In this document: piece after piece, positions 34,263-45,317 of the stretch
Position numbering within the stretch: the first letter of the stretch is position 1
Layout: the number at the start of each line of letters is the position of its first letter
NCBI RefSeq assembly: GCF_024868665.1
Contig: NC_079892.1
Coordinates: 10,242,251-10,306,250 of the forward strand
From: Triplophysa rosa
Lineage: Eukaryota > Chordata > Actinopteri > Cypriniformes > Nemacheilidae
Length of the DNA: 64,000 bases
Direction: 5' to 3'
Position numbers and translations under genes: made by a program
The notes under the pieces: model-generated
Databases searched by the model: none
What the model saw: the letters and a program-made list of their open reading frames with translations, nothing else
What the model was told of the DNA's origin: nothing

Positions 34263-34945
34263 CGTTTAAGGCAGATGTTCCGTTCTTTCATATGCAGAAC
34301 ACTCATTAAGGATATGCCTCACTGTTTCTAATTCTCCACATTTGTCACACTTTCCCGATTCATGCTTACCTATTTTAAAAAAGACTATAGTTTAATGCTG
34401 TATGTCCAATTCTTAGTCTTGAATAATGACATCCTTCTTCCTATTTCCATATCTTTTCCTCTCATTTCCAACATACTCCTGAATCTGGAAAAGATGTCTT
34501 CCTTTAAACCCACTGTTCCATAACGTTTGCCATTTCTTTCTTACTTCAGATAATATCACTTTCTTGAATTCATCTTTACTTAAAGCTAACTTAATTTCTA
34601 CTTGTGGATGATTTAATGCTTTCTTTGCAAGCAAGTCTAAGTTACTTCTTCATTTCCATCCACACCCACATGTGCAGGTACCCAGAGGAAATTTACCTCT
34701 ATCCTTAACTGCCTTATTCTAAACAAACTTTGTAAAACTTCAAATACTAAGTCTTGCCTAGCTTCAGATTTACCACTTAGTAGACTAGTGAGCGCAGTCA
34801 TGGAATCACTGCATATCACAGTTCTTTCCGGTTGGACTTCTTCGATCCACTGTAGAGCTAGTATGATAGCTAACAATTCAGTCCCGCGATGCCTCTCTAT
34901 TTTTGAAACGGTAGTATCGTAGTTAATGATGCATACGCGCATTAA
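34263..34945 (-). pseudogene. I-clade-type LINE fragment: RNase H domain and terminal zinc motif
   Basis: Minus strand. The first part (34942-34637) has RNase H features: ERHRGTELLAIILALQWIEE, then VICSDSMTALTSL with the catalytic-type Asp, then VNFLWVPAHVGVDGNEE. The second (34634-34413) continues ADxLAKKAL-like sequence, and further downstream KCDKCGELETVRHILNEC gives a CX2C...HX4C zinc motif found at the C-terminus of I/R1-like LINEs. At least one frame break separates the parts, and both ends are missing. It directly abuts the L2 fragment at 33822-34262. Confidence 0.85.
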
Positions 34946-35586
34946 TATTTATTTGAACACTTACATCTGCCTTTTTGCGGTGTTTATCTCCAAAATGAGT
35001 GTGTTTTGAAAGTCTCGGACGAGTTAATGATTCAAATTGGCGATTTGTTGGTTAAATGATTCACTAACTCAGTGGAAAATTGACGCCACCTACTGGCCGT
35101 TTTAGTTCTGCATTTAAAGTAAGCCTAATATTTCCCTTTATAAAGACTGCTGTATCAATTAAATTTGTCCAACATTTGAATTAGTTCCTACGTGAAAAAT
35201 GATCTAGTGTACTTTAGTATTTACTACAGTAAACTACTAAAACTCATAGATACTATGTTTTTGAGTCTTATCATAGTAAATATTTAAGTATACTACAGTA
35301 TTTATAGTATTTACAAATGACTAAATGTAAATGTATTTGCTACAATTTATCCAATTACTACAGTTAATACAACAACATATTCTAGTGCAAAGTATAATAC
35401 AGTTTACTATAGTAAATACAAAATGTTTAATCTAAATCTGTGTTTTTTGTATAGATTTGAATTATGTGGCACAGCATCGTGATACTACTTGGTATCGAGA
35501 TACTTCAGATGGTATAGTATCGTATGACATGTTTATGGTACCGTGATAACCCTACTCACATCACAGGTCTATGCAAATAGCCTGGT
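34946..35586. other. Upstream region of the unrecognised gene, with repeat pieces
   Basis: Around 35200-35440 is an AT-rich, partly palindromic block of TACTACAGTAAACTACT and TACTATAGTAAATAC type sequence. At 35475-35560 ATCGTGATACTACTTGGTATCG and GGTACCGTGATAACCCTA resemble a degraded end of the hAT element at 42701-43551. No gene. Confidence 0.4.
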
Positions 35587-35594
35587 TGACGTCA
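35587..35594 (+). promoter_or_regulatory. Perfect cAMP-response element TGACGTCA
   Basis: The palindromic CREB/ATF site TGACGTCA begins 19 bp before the TATA box at 35606. The spacing and lack of other nearby genes assign it to the gene at 36001-40342. Confidence 0.7.
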
Positions 35595-35605
35595 CCCGCG
35601 CTGGG

Positions 35606-35613
35606 TATATAAG
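35606..35613 (+). promoter_or_regulatory. TATA box, TATATAAG
   Basis: GGGTATATAAGAGCTCGG; transcription would be expected to start near 35636-35640. The leader exon would then run to a donor at about 35826 (CAGCGA|GTGAGT), and splice to an acceptor at 35997-35998, two bases before the start codon. The leader exon is inferred. Confidence 0.7.
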
Positions 35614-36000
35614 AGCTCGGGTGTAACGGCTTGCTTCAGTCAGTCACAGTGACTGTTGCGTCATATAGCTTAGAACGATCTTATCAGCAGCGTCGGCGAG
35701 ATTTCAGTTTGGTTTGTCTTGCTTAAAAGCGACTGCAGATCGGCTTGTTTTAGTAGAAAGGATCGTCGGATTTTACATCTGTTGCTCGGCGCTTTCGCAA
35801 ACAACAGAGTTTGGAAGCATCAGCGAGTGAGTAATGAAACGTTCATTTTCGTTCACAAATATTCCAGTTTTTCCTTGATAAATTCATATATGAATCTTTT
35901 GATATGTATTTCTGTAATCTGTAACCGATGGAAAAGTTTTTAAGATCAAGTGAAATCGTTGCGAATCTGTCAGTAAATGTTTATTTTTCATTTCGCAGAG

Positions 36001-39000
36001 ATGATCAAGAAGGGATTTAGGCGTTTCAATCGCGTCACCGAACAGCAAGTTCATTCTGGTAAATTTTGTCACTCTTTTAGTCATTTTAATCAAATTTCTG
36101 TCATATTTGATATTGACTTTTACAGTTGTAAGTTTATGCTGTTTTTGTGGAAGTATGTGGTGCATTTGTCCTGTTTGTTCCAAAATCACTCAACTACGCC
36201 AATCGTTTCCTAATGAAATCTTTTTCATGTAAAGTCACTTTAATGATGCCCTTAATACATTATGTGTTGTTTAGGGGCAGAATGTTGCATTTTGTTGGTT
36301 AAAGAACAACCTGTAGATGCGGTTATACGATATTAATGTGTAATGACATGTAATGAGGCCCGTCGAGATGTTGCTCCTATCACAACTTTTGTTATATTTT
36401 GTGAATATGTTTGTTTAATCGTTAGAAAATACAGTAAATTAGTATTTTGTGTGCTGTTATTGGAGGTATTTTCAACAGTCTCTGCCACATAAGTTGCCCC
36501 AAAACACTTGATTGTAAATCTGTTTATTTCAATAATGTATAAAATAATCAAATTAAACTAAGAACATGGAACTATAAAGTAAATAAAGCCAACACCAAAT
36601 ATAAGACAGACGTGAAGAGTAAACAAGGACAATAAACATTCTGATCATTTAGGAAACATTAAAGTGTGTGTGCATGCTAGGATTCACCCTTTCTTATCTG
36701 TGTTCTGCATTTATGGTTTATTTTATTTGCCAAATCCTATAGAAATGCTGAAAATGAAATCATTGTGTTTTGCAGGTGAAGGTGAACTGGTCCCGCACCC
36801 ACCAGCTAATGGGACCTCCAGTATGGAGCCTGCGGGCAGTGACCATCTTCCCTCCATCTTAAATGAGGTGGACTGTGGGGAGATCATTAGCGGTGAGCTT
36901 GTAAAACCAAAATTCAGAATCAAAATGAATATCTCAATATATAAAAACGCTTTGGTGTGAAGTAAAATACATAAGGTGTAATAACTGGGATGTTATGCAG
37001 GTGTCGCTGTCCCACACCCTCCACGTGGCAGAAGAGCTTTCTGCAAAAAATTTCAGGAAGAGCAGAAGGTGAGTACATCAATCACATCCGAATGTCATTT
37101 GGTTATTTGGCCAGAAGTATTACATACAGATGTCTCAATTTGTTTTGATATGTTCTGTATAAAAGTAGGATGCTTTTGTAAATTTGTAGTGAGCGAAACT
37201 CATCTCTTATACAGCACGTTAAACAGCTGCGTTGTGTTCTAATTTGTTTTTTTTATGTCACAGGACAACCATTCTCCGTACCGGGATACAATCAACACCT
37301 GGTGCAGAAAGCTGCCACATCACCTTAGCATGTGTGATGAGGTCCCGCACCCATCATCTTGCAAGATGAAGCCTGCGGGCCTGAAAATTCTTCCCCCCAT
37401 CTCGAAGAAGATGGACCAGAGGAAGATAATTAGCGGTGAGCTTGTAAAACCGATATTAAAGTCGGAATCAAAACAATCGTTTTAATATAAAGAAAAGCAT
37501 GAGTGTGAGTAAAATACATGAGGTGTAATAAATCTGATGTTATGCAGGTGTTGTGCAACCGAGGACAAAGGACTGTGATACAGTCCGGGTGCCGCTGCCA
37601 CCACCTAGCAGGATCTCCAAGATGGAGCCTGTGGCCCACAAAATCCTTCCCCGTATCTCAAAGGGGAAGAAAGCTGGGAACACAGGCTCCCAGCAATCCA
37701 CTGCTCTCCCCATGACAAACCAAAACGGTGAGCTTGTAAACCCAATGTTAAATTCAGAATCTAAACTAATATCTTAATATAGAAAACGCTTGAGTGTAAA
37801 GTAAAGTACATGAGGTGTAATAAATCTGATGTTCTGCAGGTGTCCCTGTCCCACACCCTCCATCCGGCAGGAGTTTTCTCTGCAGGAATTTTGGTAAAGA
37901 GCAGAAGGTGAGTGTTATCACATGAAAGGGGTGTTTGGTTATTTGGCCCCAAGGATTACATACAAGTATCTATATTTGTTTTTGAGATGTTCTGTATGAA
38001 AGGAGGATGCTTTTGTAATCTCGCCTCTTATACAACACCAGTTATGGTCTAATGTGCTTTTTAATGTCCCAGGACAACGTTTCACCACACCGGGATACGT
38101 TTTCCACCTGGTGCAAGAGACCGGTGCAACTGCCGGATATATGGGGCACACATGACTGCGATGCAGATTTGGACCCAACTGACGGGACCTCTGAGATCGC
38201 AGATGCTGAAGCCCCACAGCGATCTTCTGAATGGTTTGCTTTTTGCAAACAATATAAAGAAGAAAAGAAGGTGAGTACACCATATGAGGGTTCAAAGTGG
38301 AGTTTGTTTATTTGGAAATATCTGAATTTGTTTTTGATATGTTCTGGGATGCTTTTGTAAATTGGTAGTGAGTGAAACTCGCCTCTTATACGGCACATTA
38401 AACGTGTGATGTGTTCTGTTACGTATTAAGGTGTTTTTTATGTACCAGGACAAGGCTTCTGTACATCAGGAAACATTCTCCTCCTGGTGTAGACAACTCC
38501 CGAAAGTGAGGAGAAAGGACGGCGTCACAGATGTAGGAATATGTTCTGCATTGCATCCATAGTTTTCTTACATACATTTATATTCCAGACAATATAAACA
38601 AATTGTAAACATTATGTTCTATCGTCTATACCAGCCCAGTGACGTCAGATTTTCGAGGTTGTCCAAACTTCCAGACTTGCCAGACATACAGGTGGAAGAG
38701 GATCATGAGGTAAGAATATTTATTTCATTCATTATAGTTTTTAAAAGCAACAAATCATGAACATTTGTAATATGCTTTTGATGAGTGACAGATGTCAGAG
38801 CTCTTCTAAGAATCTCTGTTTCTTTCTTTTCAGCAGGAAATTGGTAAACTGTGGGGCATCTTATTGGGAGATGTAAAAAGGAAGAAGGGTCGCAAGAAGA
38901 GCGCTGAATCTCAGCACTACAGAGGTGAGTGAGAAGACCCGTGTGTTATTTTCTCAATCAAGAATGTAGCATTTGAATGAAATATAAAAACATTTATTGT

Positions 39001-40342
39001 ATGTGGAGTAATACACAAGGGTCCTTCATGAGACATGAAATATTTAAATATGTTGTTTTGCAGATCCTGACTCCCCGCCAGAACAGGAGAACAAAGAATC
39101 TGAAATATTTACCAGACGTCTGGCAGAGGTATGAACATGTACAGTACAGTTCTATATTACATTTTTTATTCTAACAAGTCACCCCTCTTATAAAATGTAT
39201 TCAACCTTTTCTGTTGTTCCTGCTTTATTTTTGTACAGGGATGTTGGGATCTTCGGTGTATACAGAGGATTATTTCCGATGTTGAAGCTCTTCAGAGAGA
39301 AGTAAGAGAACACCGTGTATTGTGATAAGATCAAATGAATACAAACATTTGTATTAAGCCTGTTTAGTGACATGATGTGTCAGAGCTCTTCTAACATCCT
39401 CTCTCTTTCATTGTCAACAGGAACCGAGTGATTTACATGTGAGCTCTCGGAAACCGAGCGATTTACATGTGAGCTCTTGGAAACCGAGCGATTTACTTGT
39501 GAGCTCTCGGAAACCGAGGGAATTACTTGTGATCTCTCGGATATCGAGCGATTTCTCTCGGAAGAACGGCAATCAATTGGATGATGTAGATCAACGGTCA
39601 ACAGCCTCTACAGACTCTTGGATCACCTCAGATAATTGCAAGTTGCTGAGGAAACTTCACCACCTGCGGACACATTTGCACTTCACATTGAAATCTTTCA
39701 TTGATGAAAGAAAAATGTAAGACATTTTCATCGTTGTACATTCAGAAAGGCTTTAATTTGCAGATATTGTGGGACCACTGTATGTATACATGCATGCATT
39801 TGTTTGATGCCGATATTTCCAAAAACATGATTCTGAACATAATGTTTTCTAAACAGGGCTCAGGAGATGGACAAACTCGCTGTTCATGCGGATGTACACG
39901 CTGAACTGTATGTAGACACACACATCCCATTAGTTTGCTTCTATTTCTGCACATTTCAATCCTTTGAAAACAGATGCAGATAAAGCTTGTTTTACCATTA
40001 TTAATACCATCCCTGTTATACAACCTGACTACAGAGAATACGAGAGGATCGAGAAGACTTTCGAATTCTACGGAAAGTACAAAGACCTTTGTCTGAACCT
40101 CATGCTTCCTGAGTGGCATGAAAAGTTCCATATGGACCCAGAGGTATGTTTACTCTCTTCTTTTTCACATACGTGTAAACAAGGTGTTCGTACATGATTT
40201 CTTAGGAAAGATTTTAAGTTGTTTTCACTTGTGTGTGTGTGTGTGTGTGTGTTTGTAACAGGACCCGTTTCACTTCGAGAACCCTCAGGACTTGATAGGC
40301 TGGATGAAGTCCATAGGAATGTGCGATCTTGTGGACGGCTGA
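36001..40342 (+). CDS. Unrecognised protein of 590 aa, 16 coding exons, internal repeats
   Basis: Exons: 36001-36058, 36776-36892, 37001-37068, 37264-37435, 37548-37727, 37840-37907, 38073-38270, 38449-38532, 38635-38709, 38837-38924, 39064-39128, 39239-39301, 39421-39716, 39857-39907, 40035-40143 and 40262-40342. Every junction is GT-AG, every phase matches, and no stop interrupts 1773 nt, so I regard it as a real gene. Visible features: a unit of form F-C-x4-(E/K)-E-x-K|D-x5-(R/Q)-(D/E)-T-x2-(T/S)-W-C-(R/K), three times, crossing phase-0 junctions at residues 81, 221 and 287; VPHPP motifs; a basic run KRKKGRKK at 354-361 (possible nuclear signal); four 10-residue repeats of KPSDLHVSSR type at 413-452; and a C-terminal segment with YERIEKTFEFYGKYKDLCLN and LIGWMKSIGMCDLVDG. 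No signal peptide or membrane segment. I do not recognise the family. Exon 10 has a tandem CAGCAG acceptor. Confidence 0.85.
40226..40255. repeat. GT dinucleotide microsatellite
   Basis: About 12 GT units immediately before the last acceptor of the 16-exon gene, where it replaces the usual polypyrimidine tract. Confidence 0.9.
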
Positions 40343-41713
40343 GATCTTCACATCAGACTGTAAGTGAAAAGAATCAAGACAGGGCAGGTATTCCCGACAG
40401 GTACTCAGATTTATTTTACATATCAACCGACTTCGAATTGTAAGATATAAGTGTTTTTTCTAGTTAGGGTGTTACTAGCCGTTAGTAGACTGTATCAGAT
40501 GGTTATGTGTTACTAATGTGTTTTTTCTGGTTTCTAGTCATTGCTGGGGTTTATTATTCTTTTAATGAGGGTTGCTATGGTATTCTAGCTTATTACTAGG
40601 TAGGAGTGGGCGGTACATCTCATTATATCTTTCTTAGATTAATTAATTTATTTGTTAATTACAATTCAAGAAAATGGTCATAGTTAAGGTTGTGAAAATG
40701 CATAGAAGATTTCAGTTTAAGTTCTGGTATAATCAGTAATTATTACTTAATAATTATTTATTTTCACGCATGAGTGTCTTCACATATCTGGACGTGTCAA
40801 ACCGTATGTCAATAATAGTGTTCACTGTTCACACCAAAAGGGAATTAAATTATTTGCGCGAGTAGATTACATACATATTCAATGCAAAGATGAAAACCGA
40901 TGCAAATTTGCGCTGGGCGATGTGAATGATGCGAATTGGGTGACCCGATTGCCACAAAATCTGCCTTAATCGTGTCTTTCACACGAGTTGAAAGATTTCT
41001 GGCTTGAAATTAGTGCAAAGAGCTTATTGACACTTACAGTAAAACCAAAATTATTCAGTTATGAAAAAACAAGTTATCAAAATCTTGGAAAAATAAGCAG
41101 GACACTCTGCTCTCAAACGCTTGGGTCGTGTCCGCTGTTGCCGCTGAAGCCACGCCCACTCGCGTCGTTCAACCTGAGTCTCCAGCCCAGTAGGCTATGT
41201 GAATACGTTTTATGGGAGGATTTGAATTCAAACGCGCGCGATATTCATCAATAGATAATTCACGAGGCGGTTTCTCAGCGGTTTAGTCTAGTTGTTTGTA
41301 GTGAGTATACTCTGATTCGTGGTGAAGAGCCGGGTGGTGGAGGGATGCCTGCTGTAGAGAGAATGCGGGTAAGACAGTTGTGTCTATTTGTAGTGCTTCT
41401 CACTGTAGCTGTTAAGGTAGATGCTGAGATTGCTGATAGCGAACCAGCCGGGTGGATTATCTGATCGTGCTCGTCCCGAAATTTGTTCATTCAACTTTAT
41501 TCATGGAAGCACGTCGCGATATTTGGCGTGAGATTTGTTTAGTTGGGCAGAGTGAGAGCGTGAGAGAGCCTGAAAGCGTTTGTGTACGAGCTTACAACTG
41601 ATGGAGAGGGTTGGATGGCTTACCCCCCGTGTGGGCGTGGCCTAAATGCGCTCTTGAATCACTCTCGAGGTACTTTGATGTCATACGCCGATAGATTTGC
41701 GCAGCGCCGGATT
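40343..41713. other. 3' flank of the 16-exon gene and intergenic DNA
   Basis: No canonical AATAAA was found soon after the stop. CpG content rises around 41100-41700. An ATG at 41345 (MPAVERMR) runs into a possible donor GTAAGA at 41369, but I found no partner exon. Otherwise no recognisable feature. Confidence 0.4.
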
Positions 41714-42499
41714 AAAGGGATAGTTCATCCTAAAAAATACAATTTGCTGTTTATTTACTCACCCCCAGACCATCTGAGATGTAAGTGACATTTTTCTTGA
41801 GTAGAACAAAAAAGACAATTCATAGGTAAATCCGCAGCCCTCTGTGCTTCATATAATGGATGTGAATGGCTGCCATGCCTTCAAGAGTTCTAAAAGCACA
41901 TATATCCAACATAAGCGCGATCCCCGCGGCTCCTGGTGACATATTAACGTCTTGTGAAGCGAATCGATCGTTATTTGCAATTAATTGAACTGAAACATCA
42001 TTTATAAAATTACGAGCGTTTTTCGCGTTTTTCTACAACTTGCACCAAACGTCCTGATCGCACTTCCTGTCGCATAAATGACTTATTTTAAGATCTGCAC
42101 ACGCGTCATCCCTCTACGTTGTAAACAAACTGGTGTCCGTTTACTTTGAGATCGTGCATACGTCATTTACGCGTCAGGAAGTGCGATCAGGATACGTTTG
42201 GCAAGTTGTAGAAAACCGCTCATAATTTTATAAATGACGTTCAGTTTATTTGCATCACAAGACGTTAATATGTCACCAGGAGCCGCGGGGATCGCGCTTA
42301 TGTTGGATATATGTGCTTTTAGAACTCATGAAGGCATGGCAGCCATTCACATTCATTATATGAAGCACAGAGGGCTGCGGATTTACCTAGAAATAGTCTT
42401 TTTTGTTCCATTCAAGAAAAAATGTCGCCTACATCTCAGATGGTCTGGGGGTGAATAAATAAACAGCAAATTGTATTTTTTAGGATGAACTATCCCTTT
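41714..42499. mobile_element. Long foldback element (~786 bp hairpin) with AAAGGGATAGTTCATCC ends
   Basis: Begins AAAGGGATAGTTCATCCTAA and ends TTAGGATGAACTATCCCTTT. The arms pair almost throughout: CTCACCCCCAGACCATCTGA against TCAGATGGTCTGGGGGTGAA; CCGCGGCTCCTGGTGACATA against TATGTCACCAGGAGCCGCGG; GTCCTGATCGCACTTCCTG against CAGGAAGTGCGATCAGGA. Only about 80-100 bp near 42085-42165 form the loop. Terminal motif is related to the shorter MITEs in acsbg1. Confidence 0.88.
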
Positions 42500-42700
42500 G
42501 ATTATTATTCCATTGACTTTGGATTAAACTTTTTTTGCATTTATATGTACACTGGTGAACACTTCATATTTTGACTTTTAACCTGCTTGGACCTTTAGAT
42601 TGTTTTAGGGGATGGTATTGTGTTCCATGCTTTTAGCAGTCTTGAGTTTTAGTGTGTTGTTTTAAGTCTTACGTGAACATTGTAAATACACACTTATATC

Positions 42701-43551
42701 TAGGGATGTGACGGTATCAACATTTCACGATACGATAGTACCTCGATATGGAGACTACGATACGGTATTTATTGAATTTTGTGCAGGAAAACAAAACAAA
42801 ACAAATGAAGACTTGGAAAAATGTGGCATAAGTGTTTATTAAACAATGACTGAACAAAGATCACATTTATTAGATTAGGTCATTTTAAAGTGCAAAGAAC
42901 AGTAAAGTCAGTAAGAAACAGGAACTAACATAATAACATAAAAATTAATAACAAAAACATTTTGAGAACATGAAACATGAAAAAATTAACATGAAAAAAG
43001 TTTGAGTTGTTTGTCAACTTTTAACAACTCACAAACAGTCAGGTACTCACCTCATTCACTGCTTCACTCACTGCTTTTTTTTTTTGCTCCTCGTATCTCC
43101 ATGAAACTTTTCGGGGTGATGATGTAACAAATGGCTCGTCATATTAGTCGTATTGTCCGAATTGTACTTCACCGCAGTCTGGCAGTGTCTGCATATTGTT
43201 TTTTGTCTGTCCGTCACCTTTTCTCCTTTCTCGTTTCTTGTCACGGGAAAACCGAAATGCTTCCACACATCCGATTTATAATTCGCTTTAGCTTCAACAA
43301 TTTGTAAATCCGTTTCTATGCCACTAGCGGCATCCGCCATTTTCGCTCAACTTGATCTGTAGCGGGCGGCAGCAGAGCGCAGAGGATGATGGGCACGCAT
43401 GGGTTGATGGGAATTGTAGTTCCCGCTACCTTCAACTCGCTCCATTCGGCTGAAAAAACTACGCTTTGCCTGGAATATCTATCGTCATGCGACCACGATA
43501 ATATCGACAAGATTTGCTATCTCGATACTTCGATATACCGTTACATCCCTA
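42701..43551 (-). mobile_element. hAT transposon deletion derivative, 851 bp, retains the BED finger
   Basis: Ends TAGGGATGTGACGGTAT and ATACCGTTACATCCCTA form terminal inverted repeats with one or two mismatches, flanked by 8-bp duplications. Only the 5' part of the transposase gene remains (see 43068-43340); the catalytic domain is absent, so it could move only with an enzyme supplied in trans. Confidence 0.9.
43068..43340 (-). pseudogene. BED-type zinc finger of a hAT (ZBED-like) transposase, 90 aa
   Basis: Open frame of 90 aa. SDVWKHFGF is followed by TICRHCQTAVKYNSDNTTNM and TSHLLHHHPEKF: the CX2C...HX3-5H BED finger with its aromatic W/F residues. It ends in a lysine run near the interior deletion. 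The DNA-binding domain is intact although the rest of the transposase is missing. Confidence 0.88.
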
Positions 43552-43559
43552 CTTATATC

Positions 43560-45020
43560 ATTTATATCACTTGTCCTTTTAACTGTTTTAATCTCACACA
43601 GTCTAATCTGACCCCATTTTAACTTTTGTAACTTAACTGTTAAAGCTGATTGTTACAAATTGCAAGATCCTGACACACTCGGTTTGCCTAACGATACGTG
43701 TGCAGTCAACATTTTGTGACTGGTAAGTCAAATATCCAAATGTCAGTTTTATTTATTATATTTCTGTAAACTAAGCTCTAAGCTGTAGCATTTTGACAGT
43801 ATGCAACTGTTAGATTGTGGATAAAGCAGAAAGCTATGCAGTTACGTTATGTTTGCCAGTGCTAATATTAGCTAATATAGCTAACAGCTTGTCCCACCAT
43901 CGTTTTTGTTAAAAAATGACTCGCTGCGCTCCACTTTTGGGTCCTTAAACGCTTGTTTTTTGGGGTCGACAGCTTATAAAAATGTAGTTCTGGGTTTTTA
44001 GTGTGTTTACTGTACACCTTGTCACATAGCAGTTTTTAAACATCGTTCTGTTTTTTGTTGTCAAAATGTCAGAAATGACAAGGAGGATTTCAGATTATGA
44101 GTGTTGCGCTCTGTCTATAGATCTGGAAAAGATCTTTTCCAGGAAAAGAAAAGTATACACTGTTATATGGTCCAGCTCTGTTACTTGCGGTGGGCGATAA
44201 GACCAAAATGTTATTTCATGGTGATGATATATTTCAATAATTTATATATATATTATGTGTGTGTTTGTGTGCTGTATGTTTCTCAGATTTATTTAATGTA
44301 GTACAATTAAATTAAATGATCACCAGTAAAAGAGTAAAAATAGTAAAAGTTGAAAAAATGCACTGAATTTGTCCTGAATATACCGAACCATGTTTCTAAA
44401 TCAGTTATATATTCAGATACTCTTTATTTACATTTATCTTATTATACAGTAAACATGGATATAGTAAAACGCATAACAAATAAGTATGACTTACGTTTTA
44501 ACGTACAGTCAGAGTAAATATCTGTATATGCCAGACAGATCTCTAGAGATGGAGATTATAAACGTGAAAGGTGCTATATATGATCATAGGGTCTGTCTGT
44601 AGCTCTCCATCACTCTTCAATAAACAATAAACTCAGTTTATTTTATCATTACTTTGTCTCCTGCCTGTTGTTTTTCTTGTTCATCTCTGTATCTGCCTCA
44701 TGGTTGACTTGACATGTTAACTCACAACAGTATTGATATTTTGAGTATGGACTCGAGTCATTTCTTGACAGAGAGATCTAAACTTGTAATGTACATCTTG
44801 TAGTGTACCCAGACCTGGATAGTAACGGATTATATATCATCTGGATTGTTATTATCAGATTGCGAAAATCAAGAACTACATTTTAAAATACTCATAATTG
44901 GGCTGCAGTTATTTTGAATGGATCACATGATGAGGGAAGGGGTGTGGAATCACACAGAGATCAGTAACGAGACATGATGCAGAATGAAGCGGCCCACAGC
45001 TTTTGACTGCTGGATGTTTA
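43560..45020. other. Intergenic, no gene seen
   Basis: 1.46 kb of AT-rich sequence after the hAT derivative. Open frames are short and without known motifs. Confidence 0.5.
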
Positions 45021-45024
45021 GACA

Positions 45025-45130
45025 CTAGAGGTGCGACAAGACCAGATGAGACATGAGATTGGGTTCACGAGAGATTTTTACACTATTTTCAAGAAATCCT
45101 CAGTGATGAAATGCAGATTATGAGGTTGAT
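45025..45130 (+). repeat. Repeat piece with AGATGAGAC and CACGAGAGA motifs, copy 1
   Basis: ACTAGAGGTGCGACAAGACCAGATGAGAC continuing to AAATCCTCAGTGATGAAAT. A similar stretch in the same orientation lies at 49251-49340, on the far side of the nested elements. Confidence 0.6.
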
Positions 45131-45317
45131 CGTTTCAGACTTTATTTACTCTCTTCGATTCAATCGTTGTGATTGAGTTTATGATTGTAAAACCCACTGT
45201 TTTTATCTCTTTTGCTGCTTCAGTTTGAGGGAGAGATTCACACTGTATTTGGATTTCCTCCATCAGATGATAAATATATATGCTCATCGACTTCTTTGAA
45301 ATAACATTTTAAAGCCA

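Larger units (their letters stand above)
42693..43559. repeat. 8-bp target site duplications CTTATATC flanking the BED-hAT
   Basis: CTTATATC at 42693-42700 and again at 43552-43559, immediately outside the element. An 8-bp duplication is the hallmark of hAT transposition. Confidence 0.9.

Noticed and set aside
36723..36923. Minus-strand frames within the 16-exon gene (also 37430-37639, 38042-38398)
   Set aside because: They run antisense across exons without splice sites or motifs; the plus-strand exon chain explains the openness.
41345..41370. Possible first exon MPAVERMR with GTAAGA donor
   Set aside because: No downstream exon with matching phase or domain was found, so it is unsupported.
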